The notes beneath the pieces are model-generated. The model was not told the origin of the DNA and did not search any database. It worked only from the letters and a program-made list of their open reading frames with translations. Below, piece by piece: positions 23,485-30,333 of a stretch of 30,424 bases of DNA. The first letter of the stretch is position 1, and the number at the start of each line of letters is the position of its first letter. A program made the translations under genes and the position numbers. The stretch is from Ruminococcaceae bacterium UBA7147 (GTDB lineage Bacteria > Bacillota > Clostridia > Oscillospirales > Acutalibacteraceae). The stretch lies in NCBI GenBank assembly GCA_002491825.1, contig DKWR01000038.1, positions 1 to 30,424 on the forward strand, given 5' to 3'.

Positions 23485-25146
23485 ATGGAACTGACATACG
23501 ATTGTGAAATGTTTAAAAAGACCTTTGAAAGTGAGTTTACGTGGCTTAACGGCTTTATGAGAAATGTAAGGCGTTTTGGCTACAAGAATGCGGCTTTCGA
23601 CCCGATGTCAGGCAAAGTGTGGACTTATACCGATTTAAACAGCGATTCAAACAGATTTGCAAACGCAATGAAGTCAAGCAATGTCAGAAAGAGCGACGTA
23701 GTTTTTGTTCAGCTTTTCAACTCTCCGCAGTTTTTGTTCGCTTACATTGCTTCGCAGAAAATAGGAGCAATTTTCAATCCTTCAAATTTCAATCTTTCTC
23801 CGGGTGAAACTGCTGAAATTATCGACCATAACAAGCCGAAGGTTTATGTTTACGACGCTGAAATTGTTCAGACAGTTGTTGACGCACTCTCGCTTTGCAA
23901 ACATAAGCCCGAAGTTGTGATTGCGGTCAATGTAACTTCAAAAGAATTTATCCTTCCCGAAGGTCATATTCTGTATGATGACTATATAAAGGATTCATCG
24001 ATTGAAAATCCGCCGATTGACTTCGATCCCTATTTTTACGATGAGGTTGTAAGACTTCAGACCTCGGGCACAACGGGAACGCCAAAGGGCGTTCCGCTCA
24101 ATAACGTAAACGAGGTTTTGTCGGCGCACGATGTTATAATGCATTTTCCGCTAAATCCAACCGACGTTACAATGAATATGACGCCTTGGTTCCACAGAGG
24201 AGGACTCCACTCGGGCGGTCCGACACCTACTCTTTACGCAGGTGCGGCTATGGTAATTCTTCGTACCTTTAACCCGAAAAACTGCATAGATTACGTTGAA
24301 AAATACGGTATTACTTTTATGACAGGTGTTCCGTCAATACTCACACTGCTTGCAAGCAGACAGGAAAAGCACCCCAAGGATATTTCAACACTCAAGGGTA
24401 TAATCACAATGGGCAGTCCGCTTGAAAAGGAAGCCTGCATACGCTTTCAAAAGGTGCTTACTCCAAATATTTTCAACGGCTACGGTACAACTGAATCGTT
24501 CTGGAATACGTTTCTTCGTCCGTTTGATTTGCCCAAAATGGCTGGTACGGCAGGTCGTTCCTGCACAGACGACGAGGTAAGAATCGTAAAGATATACGAC
24601 GACAAAAAGGCTGAGCCTGACGATGTTGTTCCTACCGACAATAAAACCGAGGGAGAAATCATCATAAGCTGTCCCTGCAAATCCACCTACAGCTACGTAA
24701 ATAACCCCGAAGCTACAAAGGAAAAGTTCTACAAAGGCTGGATGTACACAGGCGATATAGGAACGTGGGACGAAAAGCAGTTTGTCACCGTTGCTGGCAG
24801 AAAAGACGATATGATAATCAGCAAGGGCGAAAATATCTATCCGGCAAGAATTGAGGAAGTGCTCAACTGCCACCCGAAGGTTCACGAATGTATTGTAACG
24901 GGTGTTCCCGACAGTACAAGAGGCGAGTCGGTTGCGGCTTACGTAATTCCCGAGGACGACAGCCTGACGGTTGCCGAGCTTATGGACTACTGTTCACAGT
25001 CGCCGCATATTTCAAAGTATCAGGCTCCCCGCTACTATCGCTTTGTAAAGGAGCTTCCGCATACAGCTACAGGCAAAAAACAGCATTTCATAATCAAAAA
25101 GCAGGCTGAACAGGATTTAAATGACGGACTGCTTCTTAAAAAATAA
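23485..25146 (+). CDS. Acyl-CoA ligase (AMP-forming, ANL superfamily)
   Basis: Activates a carboxylic acid as acyl-AMP and transfers it to CoA (or possibly to a carrier protein). Motifs are in order: P-loop TSGTTGTPKG at 193-202, NGYGTTESF at 331-339, YTGDIG at 421-426 with the ATP-ribose Asp424, GRKDDMIISKGENIYP at 438-453, and PHTATGKKQH at 525-534 with the catalytic lysine K531 or K532. Length (553) fits fatty-acyl, benzoate-like or medium-chain acyl-CoA synthetases. It is followed 15 bases later by a hot-dog thioesterase, so the pair is one operon. Ligase plus thioesterase next to a ketosynthase suggests uptake, activation or remodelling of an acyl chain. The substrate is not predictable from these motifs. 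Confidence 0.9.
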   Translation: MELTYDCEMFKKTFESEFTWLNGFMRNVRRFGYKNAAFDPMSGKVWTYTDLNSDSNRFANAMKSSNVRKSDVVFVQLFNSPQFLFAYIASQKIGAIFNPSNFNLSPGETAEIIDHNKPKVYVYDAEIVQTVVDALSLCKHKPEVVIAVNVTSKEFILPEGHILYDDYIKDSSIENPPIDFDPYFYDEVVRLQTSGTTGTPKGVPLNNVNEVLSAHDVIMHFPLNPTDVTMNMTPWFHRGGLHSGGPTPTLYAGAAMVILRTFNPKNCIDYVEKYGITFMTGVPSILTLLASRQEKHPKDISTLKGIITMGSPLEKEACIRFQKVLTPNIFNGYGTTESFWNTFLRPFDLPKMAGTAGRSCTDDEVRIVKIYDDKKAEPDDVVPTDNKTEGEIIISCPCKSTYSYVNNPEATKEKFYKGWMYTGDIGTWDEKQFVTVAGRKDDMIISKGENIYPARIEEVLNCHPKVHECIVTGVPDSTRGESVAAYVIPEDDSLTVAELMDYCSQSPHISKYQAPRYYRFVKELPHTATGKKQHFIIKKQAEQDLNDGLLLKK

Positions 25147-25161
25147 AGAGGTATAACATAT

Positions 25162-25581
25162 ATGGATAACAAATTTTATATCAGACGTGCGGCTTATTAT
25201 GAAACCGACAGAATGGGAATAGTTCACCACTCAAATCATATAAGATATTTTGAGGAGGCACGTATTGATTTTATGCACAAAATCGGCTGTGACGTTCTTG
25301 ACCTTGAAGAACAGGGCGTTCTGATTCCGAATGTTGACGCTTACGCAAGGTATTTAAAGCCCGTAAGATTTTATGACGATGTGTATATTGAAGTCAAGTT
25401 GGCTGTTTTTAACGGCTCACGAATGGAGTACGATTACACAATGCGTTTTTGTGATAATGACGAAATTGCATCGACGGGCCACACAACTCACTGCTTTGTG
25501 AACAGTGACTTTAAACCTATGAGCATTAAGCGAGCCTTTCCCGATTTTTACCGAAGACTTAAAGATAATATGTCTGAATGA
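25162..25581 (+). CDS. Acyl-CoA thioesterase, 4HBT/YbgC hot-dog family
   Basis: Hydrolyses acyl-CoA (or acyl-ACP) thioesters. The 139-residue protein is a single hot-dog domain with the YbgC/4-hydroxybenzoyl-CoA thioesterase signature YYETDRMGIVHHSNHIRYFE; the Asp in ETDRMG is the family's catalytic residue. The following long helix EARIDFMHKIG is typical too. AGAGGT ribosome-binding site before the ATG, only 15 bases after the ligase stop, so the two are co-transcribed and probably act on the same acyl group. A strong terminator follows. Alternative: a fatty acyl-ACP thioesterase releasing the FabF product. Confidence 0.9.
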   Translation: MDNKFYIRRAAYYETDRMGIVHHSNHIRYFEEARIDFMHKIGCDVLDLEEQGVLIPNVDAYARYLKPVRFYDDVYIEVKLAVFNGSRMEYDYTMRFCDNDEIASTGHTTHCFVNSDFKPMSIKRAFPDFYRRLKDNMSE

Positions 25582-25582
25582 G

Positions 25583-25625
25583 TTACGGCTGTTTCCTCAA
25601 TCTTGCGGAAACAGCCGTTTTTAAT
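25583..25625 (+). terminator. Intrinsic terminator after thioesterase gene
   Basis: A perfect 12-bp stem, ACGGCTGTTTCC with GGAAACAGCCGT (25585-25618), is followed by TTTT. Confidence 0.9.
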
Positions 25626-25670
25626 AAAATCAGTAATTGTTACTATTTGTCTAAATTGGCAATTTTTATC

Positions 25671-25699
25671 TTGACAAACAAAATTGTTTGCGGTATTCT
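25671..25699 (+). promoter_or_regulatory. Upstream promoter P1 of thioredoxin gene with operator-like dyad in its spacer
   Basis: A perfect TTGACA (25671-25676) and TATTCT (25694-25699) are 17 bases apart. The spacer contains the dyad CAAACA-AAAT-TGTTTG (25675-25690), well placed for a repressor. The start codon lies about 185 bases downstream. Confidence 0.62.
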
Positions 25700-25757
25700 T
25701 AATTCATAGAATGGATATAATAAATTTATAAAATGATATAAAAACAGATTATTAGTA

Positions 25758-25786
25758 TTGCGAAATTATGTATAAAATGTTATAAT
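25758..25786 (+). promoter_or_regulatory. Downstream promoter P2 of thioredoxin gene
   Basis: TTGCGA (25758-25763) and a perfect TATAAT (25781-25786) are 17 bases apart. Transcription would start near 25793, within the 5' arm of the leader hairpin. Confidence 0.58.
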
Positions 25787-25791
25787 ATATA

Positions 25792-25855
25792 TGAAAACAA
25801 TAACTTGAATTGTCAACCTTACAACTCACAACAGTATTATAAATTATTGTTTTCA
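25792..25855 (+). promoter_or_regulatory. Leader stem-loop of thioredoxin gene
   Basis: TGAAAACAATAA (25792-25803) is the exact inverse complement of TTATTGTTTTCA (25844-25855), giving a 12-bp stem with a 40-nt loop just before the ribosome-binding site AAAAGGAGG. It could stabilise the 5' end of the P2 transcript or control translation. The remainder of 25626-25890 is A+T-rich and holds only these signals. Confidence 0.55.
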
Positions 25856-25890
25856 GCGTTCAGATTTTCTAAAAAGGAGGCAATGTAATT

Positions 25891-26205
25891 ATGATTGACA
25901 AAATATATCAGGAGGAGTTTGCTGAAAAAGTAATCAATTCTCCAAATACAGTTGTTGTTGACTTTTTTGCCGATTGGTGCGGACCATGCAAAATGCTCTC
26001 ACCGGTGATTGAAAAGCTTGACTCAATGAATCCCGACGTTGACTTTTACAAGGTAAACATTGATGAAAATCCTTCTCTTGCAGATGAATTTGAAGTCCGT
26101 TCAATACCGAATGTTGTGATTTTCAAAAACGGACAAGCAGCAGACAGGTCAATCGGCTTTGTAAGCGAACAGCAACTACAGGAAATTATTAACAGGAACA
26201 GGTGA
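25891..26205 (+). CDS. trxA: Thioredoxin
   Basis: Small dithiol redox protein that reduces protein disulfides. The 104-residue sequence has the active site FFADWCGPCKM with the CGPC pair near residues 31-34, the cis-proline loop RSIPNVVIFKNG, and a C-terminal helix. In most thioredoxins the residue after the cis-proline is Thr; here it is Asn, a mild variation. A strong AAAAGGAGG lies about 9 bases before the ATG. The FTR-like gene begins 4 bases after its stop codon, implying joint expression and a possible electron donor-acceptor relationship. Two promoters and a leader hairpin lie upstream. Confidence 0.95.
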   Translation: MIDKIYQEEFAEKVINSPNTVVVDFFADWCGPCKMLSPVIEKLDSMNPDVDFYKVNIDENPSLADEFEVRSIPNVVIFKNGQAADRSIGFVSEQQLQEIINRNR

Positions 26206-26209
26206 TACG

Positions 26210-26407
26210 GTGAAAATCCTTCTTAATGAAGACAAAGCAATAGTAAATTACGTCAGGGAAGGATTAAAAAGGACAGGCGGGTACTGCCCTAGTATGCTTG
26301 TGAAAAGTGTAGCAACAAAATGTATGTGCGAGGATTTTAAGTGCAAAATAGCCGACCCTGAATTTGAGGGCTATTGCCATTGTCTGATGTACTACAAGAA
26401 AAAATAA
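26210..26407 (+). CDS. Ferredoxin-thioredoxin-reductase-like small Fe-S protein
   Basis: A 65-residue protein resembling the catalytic chain of ferredoxin:thioredoxin reductase, which uses a 4Fe-4S cluster and an adjacent disulfide to reduce thioredoxin with electrons from ferredoxin. Visible motifs are GGYCPS (C26), TKCMC (C38, C40), C45, and EGYCHC (C56, C58). In the family the first motif is CPC and its second cysteine belongs to the redox-active disulfide; here codon AGT gives Ser28. The CHC motif, whose second cysteine is the partner, is intact. The GTG start has AGGTGA upstream, formed by the end of trxA. Position directly behind thioredoxin strongly supports the assignment, but catalytic competence is uncertain. 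Confidence 0.75.
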   Translation: MKILLNEDKAIVNYVREGLKRTGGYCPSMLVKSVATKCMCEDFKCKIADPEFEGYCHCLMYYKKK

Positions 26408-26411
26408 CCAA

Positions 26412-26450
26412 CAAAAAACCGCCTTTCGCAATCGGAAGGCGGTAAAATTT
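26412..26450 (-). terminator. Terminator-like hairpin downstream of the FTR-like gene
   Basis: ACCGCCTTTCG pairs with CGGAAGGCGGT with one mismatch (26418-26443). The strong T-run lies on the minus-strand side (the plus strand has CAAAAAACC before the stem); on the plus strand only AAAATTT follows. It may end the trxA unit weakly and block antisense transcription strongly. Confidence 0.55.
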
Positions 26451-26537
26451 AAATGACGTAAAAATATATTACTTATATTTGAAGTACTAAAATAGTTAAT
26501 ATATACAAATAATATATACAAAAAAGTGAGGTTCCTT

Positions 26538-27161
26538 ATGAAAACTAGATTACGTAAAATAATTCAATTTATTTTATTTTCAACAATAACTTTGGTTATA
26601 GGTTTGTTTGATATGTTATTAACATATGTTGGTACGCCGAATTTATCAAGTGAATCCAATCCTATTGTAAATAAATTAGGAGGCGGGTGGATAGCTTTAA
26701 TTCTAGTAAATGTAATTTTGGTTCTTGTATGCTTTACATTATATTATTATTCTTTTATAAAGTTTAAGCCGGATTTAATAGAATGTGATAATTTTAAACA
26801 ATATATGTCGATGCTTTATTTTGACCGACCAGATAAATTTATATGGACTTTATATAAGATGCCTAAATTGAAAAGATGTAAAAAATACATATTGGCATGC
26901 TGCGGTTGTTTGGCTTTTTCCATAAATATTGTAAGATGCCGAGCAGTTTTAGAGTGGATTTTAGTTATCACAAATAGGGAGCTTGCGTATAATTATTTCT
27001 CTATATTTGAGGGTTTATCTTTTAACACTTTTTTGGGAAGATTCGATATGTTGATACTAATGTTAGTTGTAGCGATACTAACCTATTTTATCTGGTTTTA
27101 TTTACAGTATAAATCTAATCAGAAAAAATTGCGGGTAAAAGATGTTCGAATAGGCAATTAA
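26538..27161 (+). CDS. A+T-rich integral membrane protein, DUF5658-like N-terminus
   Basis: A 207-residue protein with four predicted membrane helices (about 8-30, 48-70, 115-135 and 168-192). The first helix and following loop read GLFDMLLTYVGTPNLSSESN then PIVNKLGGGW. The pattern of an Asp within helix 1, a Thr three residues on, and then E-x-NP before helix 2 resembles DUF5658 membrane proteins of unknown function. A central basic loop (about 75-110) is rich in Lys, Phe and Tyr. Codon use is much richer in ATA, TTA and AAT than the neighbouring trx and yebC genes, suggesting acquisition from elsewhere. The ATG at 26538 has GTGAGG upstream; an in-frame GTG at 26526 is part of that ribosome-binding site. 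Confidence 0.7.
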   Translation: MKTRLRKIIQFILFSTITLVIGLFDMLLTYVGTPNLSSESNPIVNKLGGGWIALILVNVILVLVCFTLYYYSFIKFKPDLIECDNFKQYMSMLYFDRPDKFIWTLYKMPKLKRCKKYILACCGCLAFSINIVRCRAVLEWILVITNRELAYNYFSIFEGLSFNTFLGRFDMLILMLVVAILTYFIWFYLQYKSNQKKLRVKDVRIGN

Positions 27162-27164
27162 ACG

Positions 27165-27532
27165 ATGAAGTATTTGAAGTATATACGAAATTTGTTATTA
27201 AATAAAAAGTGGGAAATGGTATTTTATATAGATGACATAGTATTATCTTTGCAAAGTGCTATTCTTATCCCGGAAAGAATTATTCTCCGATATACAGTAC
27301 GATTGATTCTTTTTCCTTAAATGTTTCTAGCGCCACAAAATTGCAAAAATGCATTTCCGATTACGAAGATATTGAATTAAACAATAATCCTAATAATATG
27401 GAGCAATTTATTTATACAAATGAATTTGGTGATAAATTTAACTTATTGATTTTTGCTACAGATAATGACCCTCGAAGAGATGAATTGTATAAAAAGATGA
27501 ACGAACTCTTTTCAGAAGGTGTTTTTGATTAA
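27165..27532 (+). pseudogene. Frameshifted remnant of an A+T-rich small gene
   Basis: An ATG three bases after the membrane protein gene opens a 51-codon frame (27165-27320, starting MKYLKYIRNLLLNKKWEMVF). A second frame, displaced by -1, is open from a TGA at 27233 to a TAA at 27532 and reads as normal soluble protein (AKCYSYPGKNYSPIYST, later EFGDKFNLLIFATDNDPRRD and DELYKKMNELF), but it has no usable ATG at its head. The first ~25 codons of frame one plus most of frame two would make a ~120-residue protein. A single-base indel around 27236-27265 is therefore the likely cause. The protein family is not recognised. A programmed frameshift or a sequencing error remain possible. Confidence 0.5.
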
Positions 27533-27540
27533 CGAAATAA

Positions 27541-27585
27541 ATAAAGGGTTGTTTCAAAGTATAACTTTGAAACAACCCTTTTTGT
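27541..27585. terminator. Bidirectional terminator before yebC
   Basis: A perfect 18-bp stem, AAAGGGTTGTTTCAAAGT with its complement (27543-27581), around an ATA loop, has A residues on the left and TTT on the right. It separates the plus-strand remnant from the convergent yebC. Confidence 0.88.
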
Positions 27586-27591
27586 TAAAAA

Positions 27592-28326
27592 TTAATCCAT
27601 TTCCCAGTTGTGCCATACGTTCTGAATATCGTCGTTATCCTCGAACATATCAAGCATCTTCTGCATCTTTGTTGCAGTTTCTTCGTCCTCAAGCTTTGTG
27701 TATGTGCTCGGCACCATTTCAAGCTCTGCCGAAACAAAGGAATAACCTAACTTTTCAAGGTCATCTCTTACTGCGCCAAAGTCCTCAGGCTCGGTGTAGA
27801 TTGTGAATACGTCCTCGTCAGCCTCAAAGTCAGAAGCACCGCATTCAAGAGCGTCGCTCATAACAGTGTCCTCGTCCTTTTCAAGCTCTTCACGCTCAAT
27901 AACAAGAACGCCCTTCTGTGAGAACATAAAGCTTACACAGCCCTGTGTGCCCATATTTCCGCCGAATTTATCAAAGTAATGTCTTACTTCGCCTGCTGTT
28001 CTGTTGCGGTTGTCGGTGAGTGCCTCAACAATTACAGCAACGCCGCTGGGGCCGTAGCCCTCATATGTAACAGCCTCGTAGTTTGTGGAATCGTTGTCGT
28101 TGGCTGCCTTCTTGATAATACGCTCAATGTTGTCGTTCGGCACGTTTGCAGCCTTTGCCTTTGCAATACAGTCCTTAAGCTTTGAGTTTACGCTCGGGTC
28201 AGCACTGCCGCCCTCTTTGATTGCAACAATAAGCTCTCTGCCGATTTTAGTAAAAACCTTTGCTCTTGCGGCGTCGTTTTTACCTTTTTTCTGTTTAATT
28301 GTACTCCATTTGTTATGTCCTGACAT
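27592..28326 (-). CDS. yebC: YebC/PmpR family transcriptional/translational regulator
   Basis: A 244-residue conserved protein beginning with the invariant MSGHNKWSTIKQKKG. YebC proteins were long annotated as transcription regulators; more recent work ties YebC-type proteins to ribosome rescue at proline stretches. Other family marks are ARAKVFTKIGREL near residue 20, DNIERIIKKA, the YEGYGPSGVAVIVEALTDNRNR motif and GNMGTQGCVSFMF. The acidic domain 3 is followed by a C-terminal NVWHNWEMD. The ATG at 28326 is chosen because all family members begin at MSGHNKW; AAAGGA lies about 9-10 bases upstream, too close to an alternative ATG at 28335. It is divergent from yicC. Confidence 0.95.
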   Translation of the reverse strand: MSGHNKWSTIKQKKGKNDAARAKVFTKIGRELIVAIKEGGSADPSVNSKLKDCIAKAKAANVPNDNIERIIKKAANDNDSTNYEAVTYEGYGPSGVAVIVEALTDNRNRTAGEVRHYFDKFGGNMGTQGCVSFMFSQKGVLVIEREELEKDEDTVMSDALECGASDFEADEDVFTIYTEPEDFGAVRDDLEKLGYSFVSAELEMVPSTYTKLEDEETATKMQKMLDMFEDNDDIQNVWHNWEMD

Positions 28327-28366
28327 AAAATTCATTCCTTTATAATAAAGTAAATCTATCTTTATA

Positions 28367-28396
28367 AGTATATCACAAGCATTTATAGTCTGTAAA
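28367..28396 (-). promoter_or_regulatory. Probable yebC promoter
   Basis: On the minus strand TTTACA (28396-28391) and TATACT (28372-28367) are 18 bases apart, about 40 bases upstream of the ATG. Confidence 0.55.
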
Positions 28397-28403
28397 TAAA
28401 AAA

Positions 28404-28427
28404 AGTTATTACAATTTTGTAATAACT
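28404..28427. other. Perfect palindrome between yebC and yicC promoters
   Basis: AGTTATTACAA is followed after two bases by TTGTAATAACT, an 11-bp inverted repeat. It lies between the two divergent promoters and could be an operator, or a terminator limiting divergent transcription (A-run on the left). Confidence 0.5.
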
Positions 28428-28430
28428 CCA

Positions 28431-28459
28431 TTGTCAAAACATTATAATAGTGGTATAAT
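28431..28459 (+). promoter_or_regulatory. Promoter of yicC-remA-gmk
   Basis: TTGTCA (28431-28436) and a perfect TATAAT (28454-28459) are 17 bases apart, giving a ~55-nt leader before yicC. Confidence 0.72.
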
Positions 28460-28520
28460 ACTCTATTATATGAAAATTAAGTTTAATAAATAAAATGAAG
28501 TTTTGAAAGGAAGTAGAAAA

Positions 28521-29405
28521 ATGATTAAGTCAATGACCGGATTCGGTCGGTGCGAAGCTGAAATCAACGGCAGAGAAATCACCGTTGAAATCAAAAGCGT
28601 AAATCACCGTTACTTTGAATTTTCTTGCCGAACACCAAGAGGTTACGGCTTTCTTGACGATAAGCTGAAAAGCTATGTTAATTCAAGAGTGTCAAGAGGA
28701 AAAATAGATATGTTTGTTACCATCGGCGCAAACGATGAAGCTCCTTCGGAAGTAACTGTAAATCATCAGCTTGTATCAGGCTATCTCTACGCAATGAAAG
28801 AAATCAGCGATACCTACGGCGTTCAAAACGACGTAACTGTTGTTTCACTTTCACGTTTTCCCGATGTGTTCACAGTTCATAAGCCTGCCGAGGACGAGGA
28901 ACAGATTACAAACGATGTTCTATCGGTTGCGAAAACAGCTCTTGATTCATTCATTGCAATGCGTGAAACCGAGGGCGAGAAGATGAAAGCCGATATTTTA
29001 AGCAGAGCAAATTCAATTCTCTCAATCGTAGGTGAAATCGAGGAGCGTTCTCCCCGGACCGTTGCGGAATACGAGGAGCGCCTGCTTGAGAGAATCAGGC
29101 AGACGCTTGAGGACTACGAGGTAGAAATTGACGAGCAGAGAGTATTAACCGAGGTTGCCGTATTCTCCGATAAGGTAGCAGTAGCGGAAGAAACCGTAAG
29201 ATTAAGAAGTCACTTTGAACAGCTTAATAAGTTCCTTGAATACGACGAACCTGTCGGCAGAAAAATCGACTTCATAATTCAGGAGATGAACCGTGAGGCA
29301 AACACAATCGGCTCAAAGGTTCAGGACGCTGTACTCGCTCATAAGGTAGTTGACATCAAGAGTGAGATTGAAAAAATCCGTGAACAGGTTCAGAATATAG
29401 AGTAA
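28521..29405 (+). CDS. yicC: YicC/YloC family endoribonuclease
   Basis: A 294-residue member of the YicC family, shown in E. coli and B. subtilis to be an RNA endonuclease/quality-control nuclease. It begins with the near-invariant MIKSMTGFGRCE, continues with the IEIKSVNHRYFE-type motif (here VEIKSVNHRYFEF), and ends with the conserved block KIDFIIQEMNREANTIGSK. The C-terminal helical part (about 150-240) is acidic and coiled-coil-like. The ATG at 28521 with AAAGGAAG upstream is preferred over an in-frame TTG at 28503. It starts the operon yicC-remA-gmk, the same order as B. subtilis yloC-remA-gmk-rpoZ. Confidence 0.95.
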   Translation: MIKSMTGFGRCEAEINGREITVEIKSVNHRYFEFSCRTPRGYGFLDDKLKSYVNSRVSRGKIDMFVTIGANDEAPSEVTVNHQLVSGYLYAMKEISDTYGVQNDVTVVSLSRFPDVFTVHKPAEDEEQITNDVLSVAKTALDSFIAMRETEGEKMKADILSRANSILSIVGEIEERSPRTVAEYEERLLERIRQTLEDYEVEIDEQRVLTEVAVFSDKVAVAEETVRLRSHFEQLNKFLEYDEPVGRKIDFIIQEMNREANTIGSKVQDAVLAHKVVDIKSEIEKIREQVQNIE

Positions 29406-29431
29406 GAATTTTCAGGAAATAAGGGGTAAAT

Positions 29432-29689
29432 ATGAAACTTATCAATATCGGTTTCGGCAATCTTGTAAGCTCCGATAAGCTTGTTGCAGTAGTCGCACCC
29501 GTTTCCGCTCCCGTCAAGCGTATTGTTCAGGAGGCAAAGGCAGACGGAATGTTGATTGACGCAACCTGTGGAAGAAAGTGCAAATCTGTTCTGATTACCG
29601 ACAACAACCACGTTGTTCTTTCCGCAATTTCCTGCGAGGCAATTCAGAACAGAACCGAGGAAAGCGAGGAACAAAAGGATGAACAGTAA
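29432..29689 (+). CDS. remA: RemA family DNA-binding regulator (DUF370)
   Basis: An 85-residue RemA homologue. In B. subtilis RemA forms ring-like oligomers that bind DNA and activate biofilm-matrix and osmoprotection genes. The family start MKLINIGFGNLVS is intact, as is the VAPVSAPVKRIVQEAKADG then LIDATCGRKCKSVLITD region, in which the arginine/lysine patch contacts DNA. The acidic tail (EESEEQKDEQ) is longer than the core needs. AAGGGGTAA ribosome-binding site before the ATG. It lies 26 bases after yicC and overlaps the gmk start by 11 bases. Here it is more likely a general nucleoid-type regulator; biofilm targets are not assumed. Confidence 0.93.
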   Translation: MKLINIGFGNLVSSDKLVAVVAPVSAPVKRIVQEAKADGMLIDATCGRKCKSVLITDNNHVVLSAISCEAIQNRTEESEEQKDEQ

Positions 29690-30254
29690 AAAAAGGGGAA
29701 TGCTCGTTTTGTACACAGGCTCTTCGGGTGTTGGCAAAGGAACGATAATGCAGGAGCTTTTAAAGCGTGATAAGAATATCAGGCTTTCCGTTTCAAACAC
29801 AACCCGTCCACCCAGAGAAGGCGAAATTGACGGAGTTCACTATAATTTTGTTACCAAAGAGCAGTTTGAAAGCCTTATCAAAAACGACGGCTACCTTGAG
29901 TATGCAGAATACTGCGGAAACTACTACGGCACACCGAAACAGCAGGTTGAGGATTTGCTCAGTCAGGGCTATGACGTTTTTCTTGAAATCGAGGTTTGCG
30001 GAGGACTTCAGATTATGGAGAAGTACCCCGATGTTCTGAGCATCTTCGTACTTCCTCCGTCGATTGATACCCTTGAAAAAAGGTTAAGACGCAGAGGCAC
30101 AGAGGACGAGGAAACAATCCTTAAAAGGCTCGGCGAGGCGAAAAGAGAAATCGAATGCAGTGAAAAATACAAGTACGTTGTAGTAAACGACAGGCTTGAA
30201 GACGCAGTAGACGAAATTCTTGATATTCTCAAAAAAGCAAAATCCGATACATAA
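29679..30254 (+). CDS. gmk: Guanylate kinase
   Basis: Phosphorylates GMP to GDP with ATP, essential for GTP supply. The P-loop GSSGVGKGT lies at 14-22, the GMP-binding region SVSNTTRPPREGEIDGVHY follows, then YAEYCGNYYGTP and the lid sequence LEKRLRRRGTEDEETILKRL. Length (191) is near the usual 200. The ATG at 29679 lies inside the last codons of remA (11-base overlap) with GAGGA 8 bases upstream, so translation is probably coupled. An internal ATG at 29700 would give a slightly shorter but still complete protein. In many Firmicutes rpoZ follows; here a repeat region does, and no terminator is visible within the window. Confidence 0.95.
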   Translation: MNSKKRGMLVLYTGSSGVGKGTIMQELLKRDKNIRLSVSNTTRPPREGEIDGVHYNFVTKEQFESLIKNDGYLEYAEYCGNYYGTPKQQVEDLLSQGYDVFLEIEVCGGLQIMEKYPDVLSIFVLPPSIDTLEKRLRRRGTEDEETILKRLGEAKREIECSEKYKYVVVNDRLEDAVDEILDILKKAKSDT

Positions 30255-30309
30255 TAAACTGTATGTTTATTGCTTGTAGTAAGCTAAACAGTAATTTAAT
30301 TCGTAATTT

Positions 30310-30330
30310 AGTGTAAAACAGATTTACACT
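30310..30330 (+). other. Hairpin downstream of gmk
   Basis: AGTGTAAA pairs with TTTACACT (8 bp, 5-nt loop). No T-run follows, so termination is doubtful. It directly precedes the GTAGGG repeat. Confidence 0.4.
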
Positions 30331-30333
30331 GAC

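Noticed and set aside
24385..24885. 166-codon open frame opposite the acyl-CoA ligase
   Set aside because: Antisense shadow of a well-conserved enzyme, without start signals.
27233..27320. Programmed -1 frameshift joining the two frames
   Set aside because: No clear X-XXY-YYZ slippery site with a downstream structure was seen. The second frame already looks protein-like far upstream of the only T-run (before 27318), which favours an indel.
27341..27532. Stand-alone 63-codon gene starting at a TTG
   Set aside because: The same frame is open and protein-like well upstream of the TTG, no ribosome-binding site precedes it, and the region is better explained as the 3' part of a frameshifted gene.
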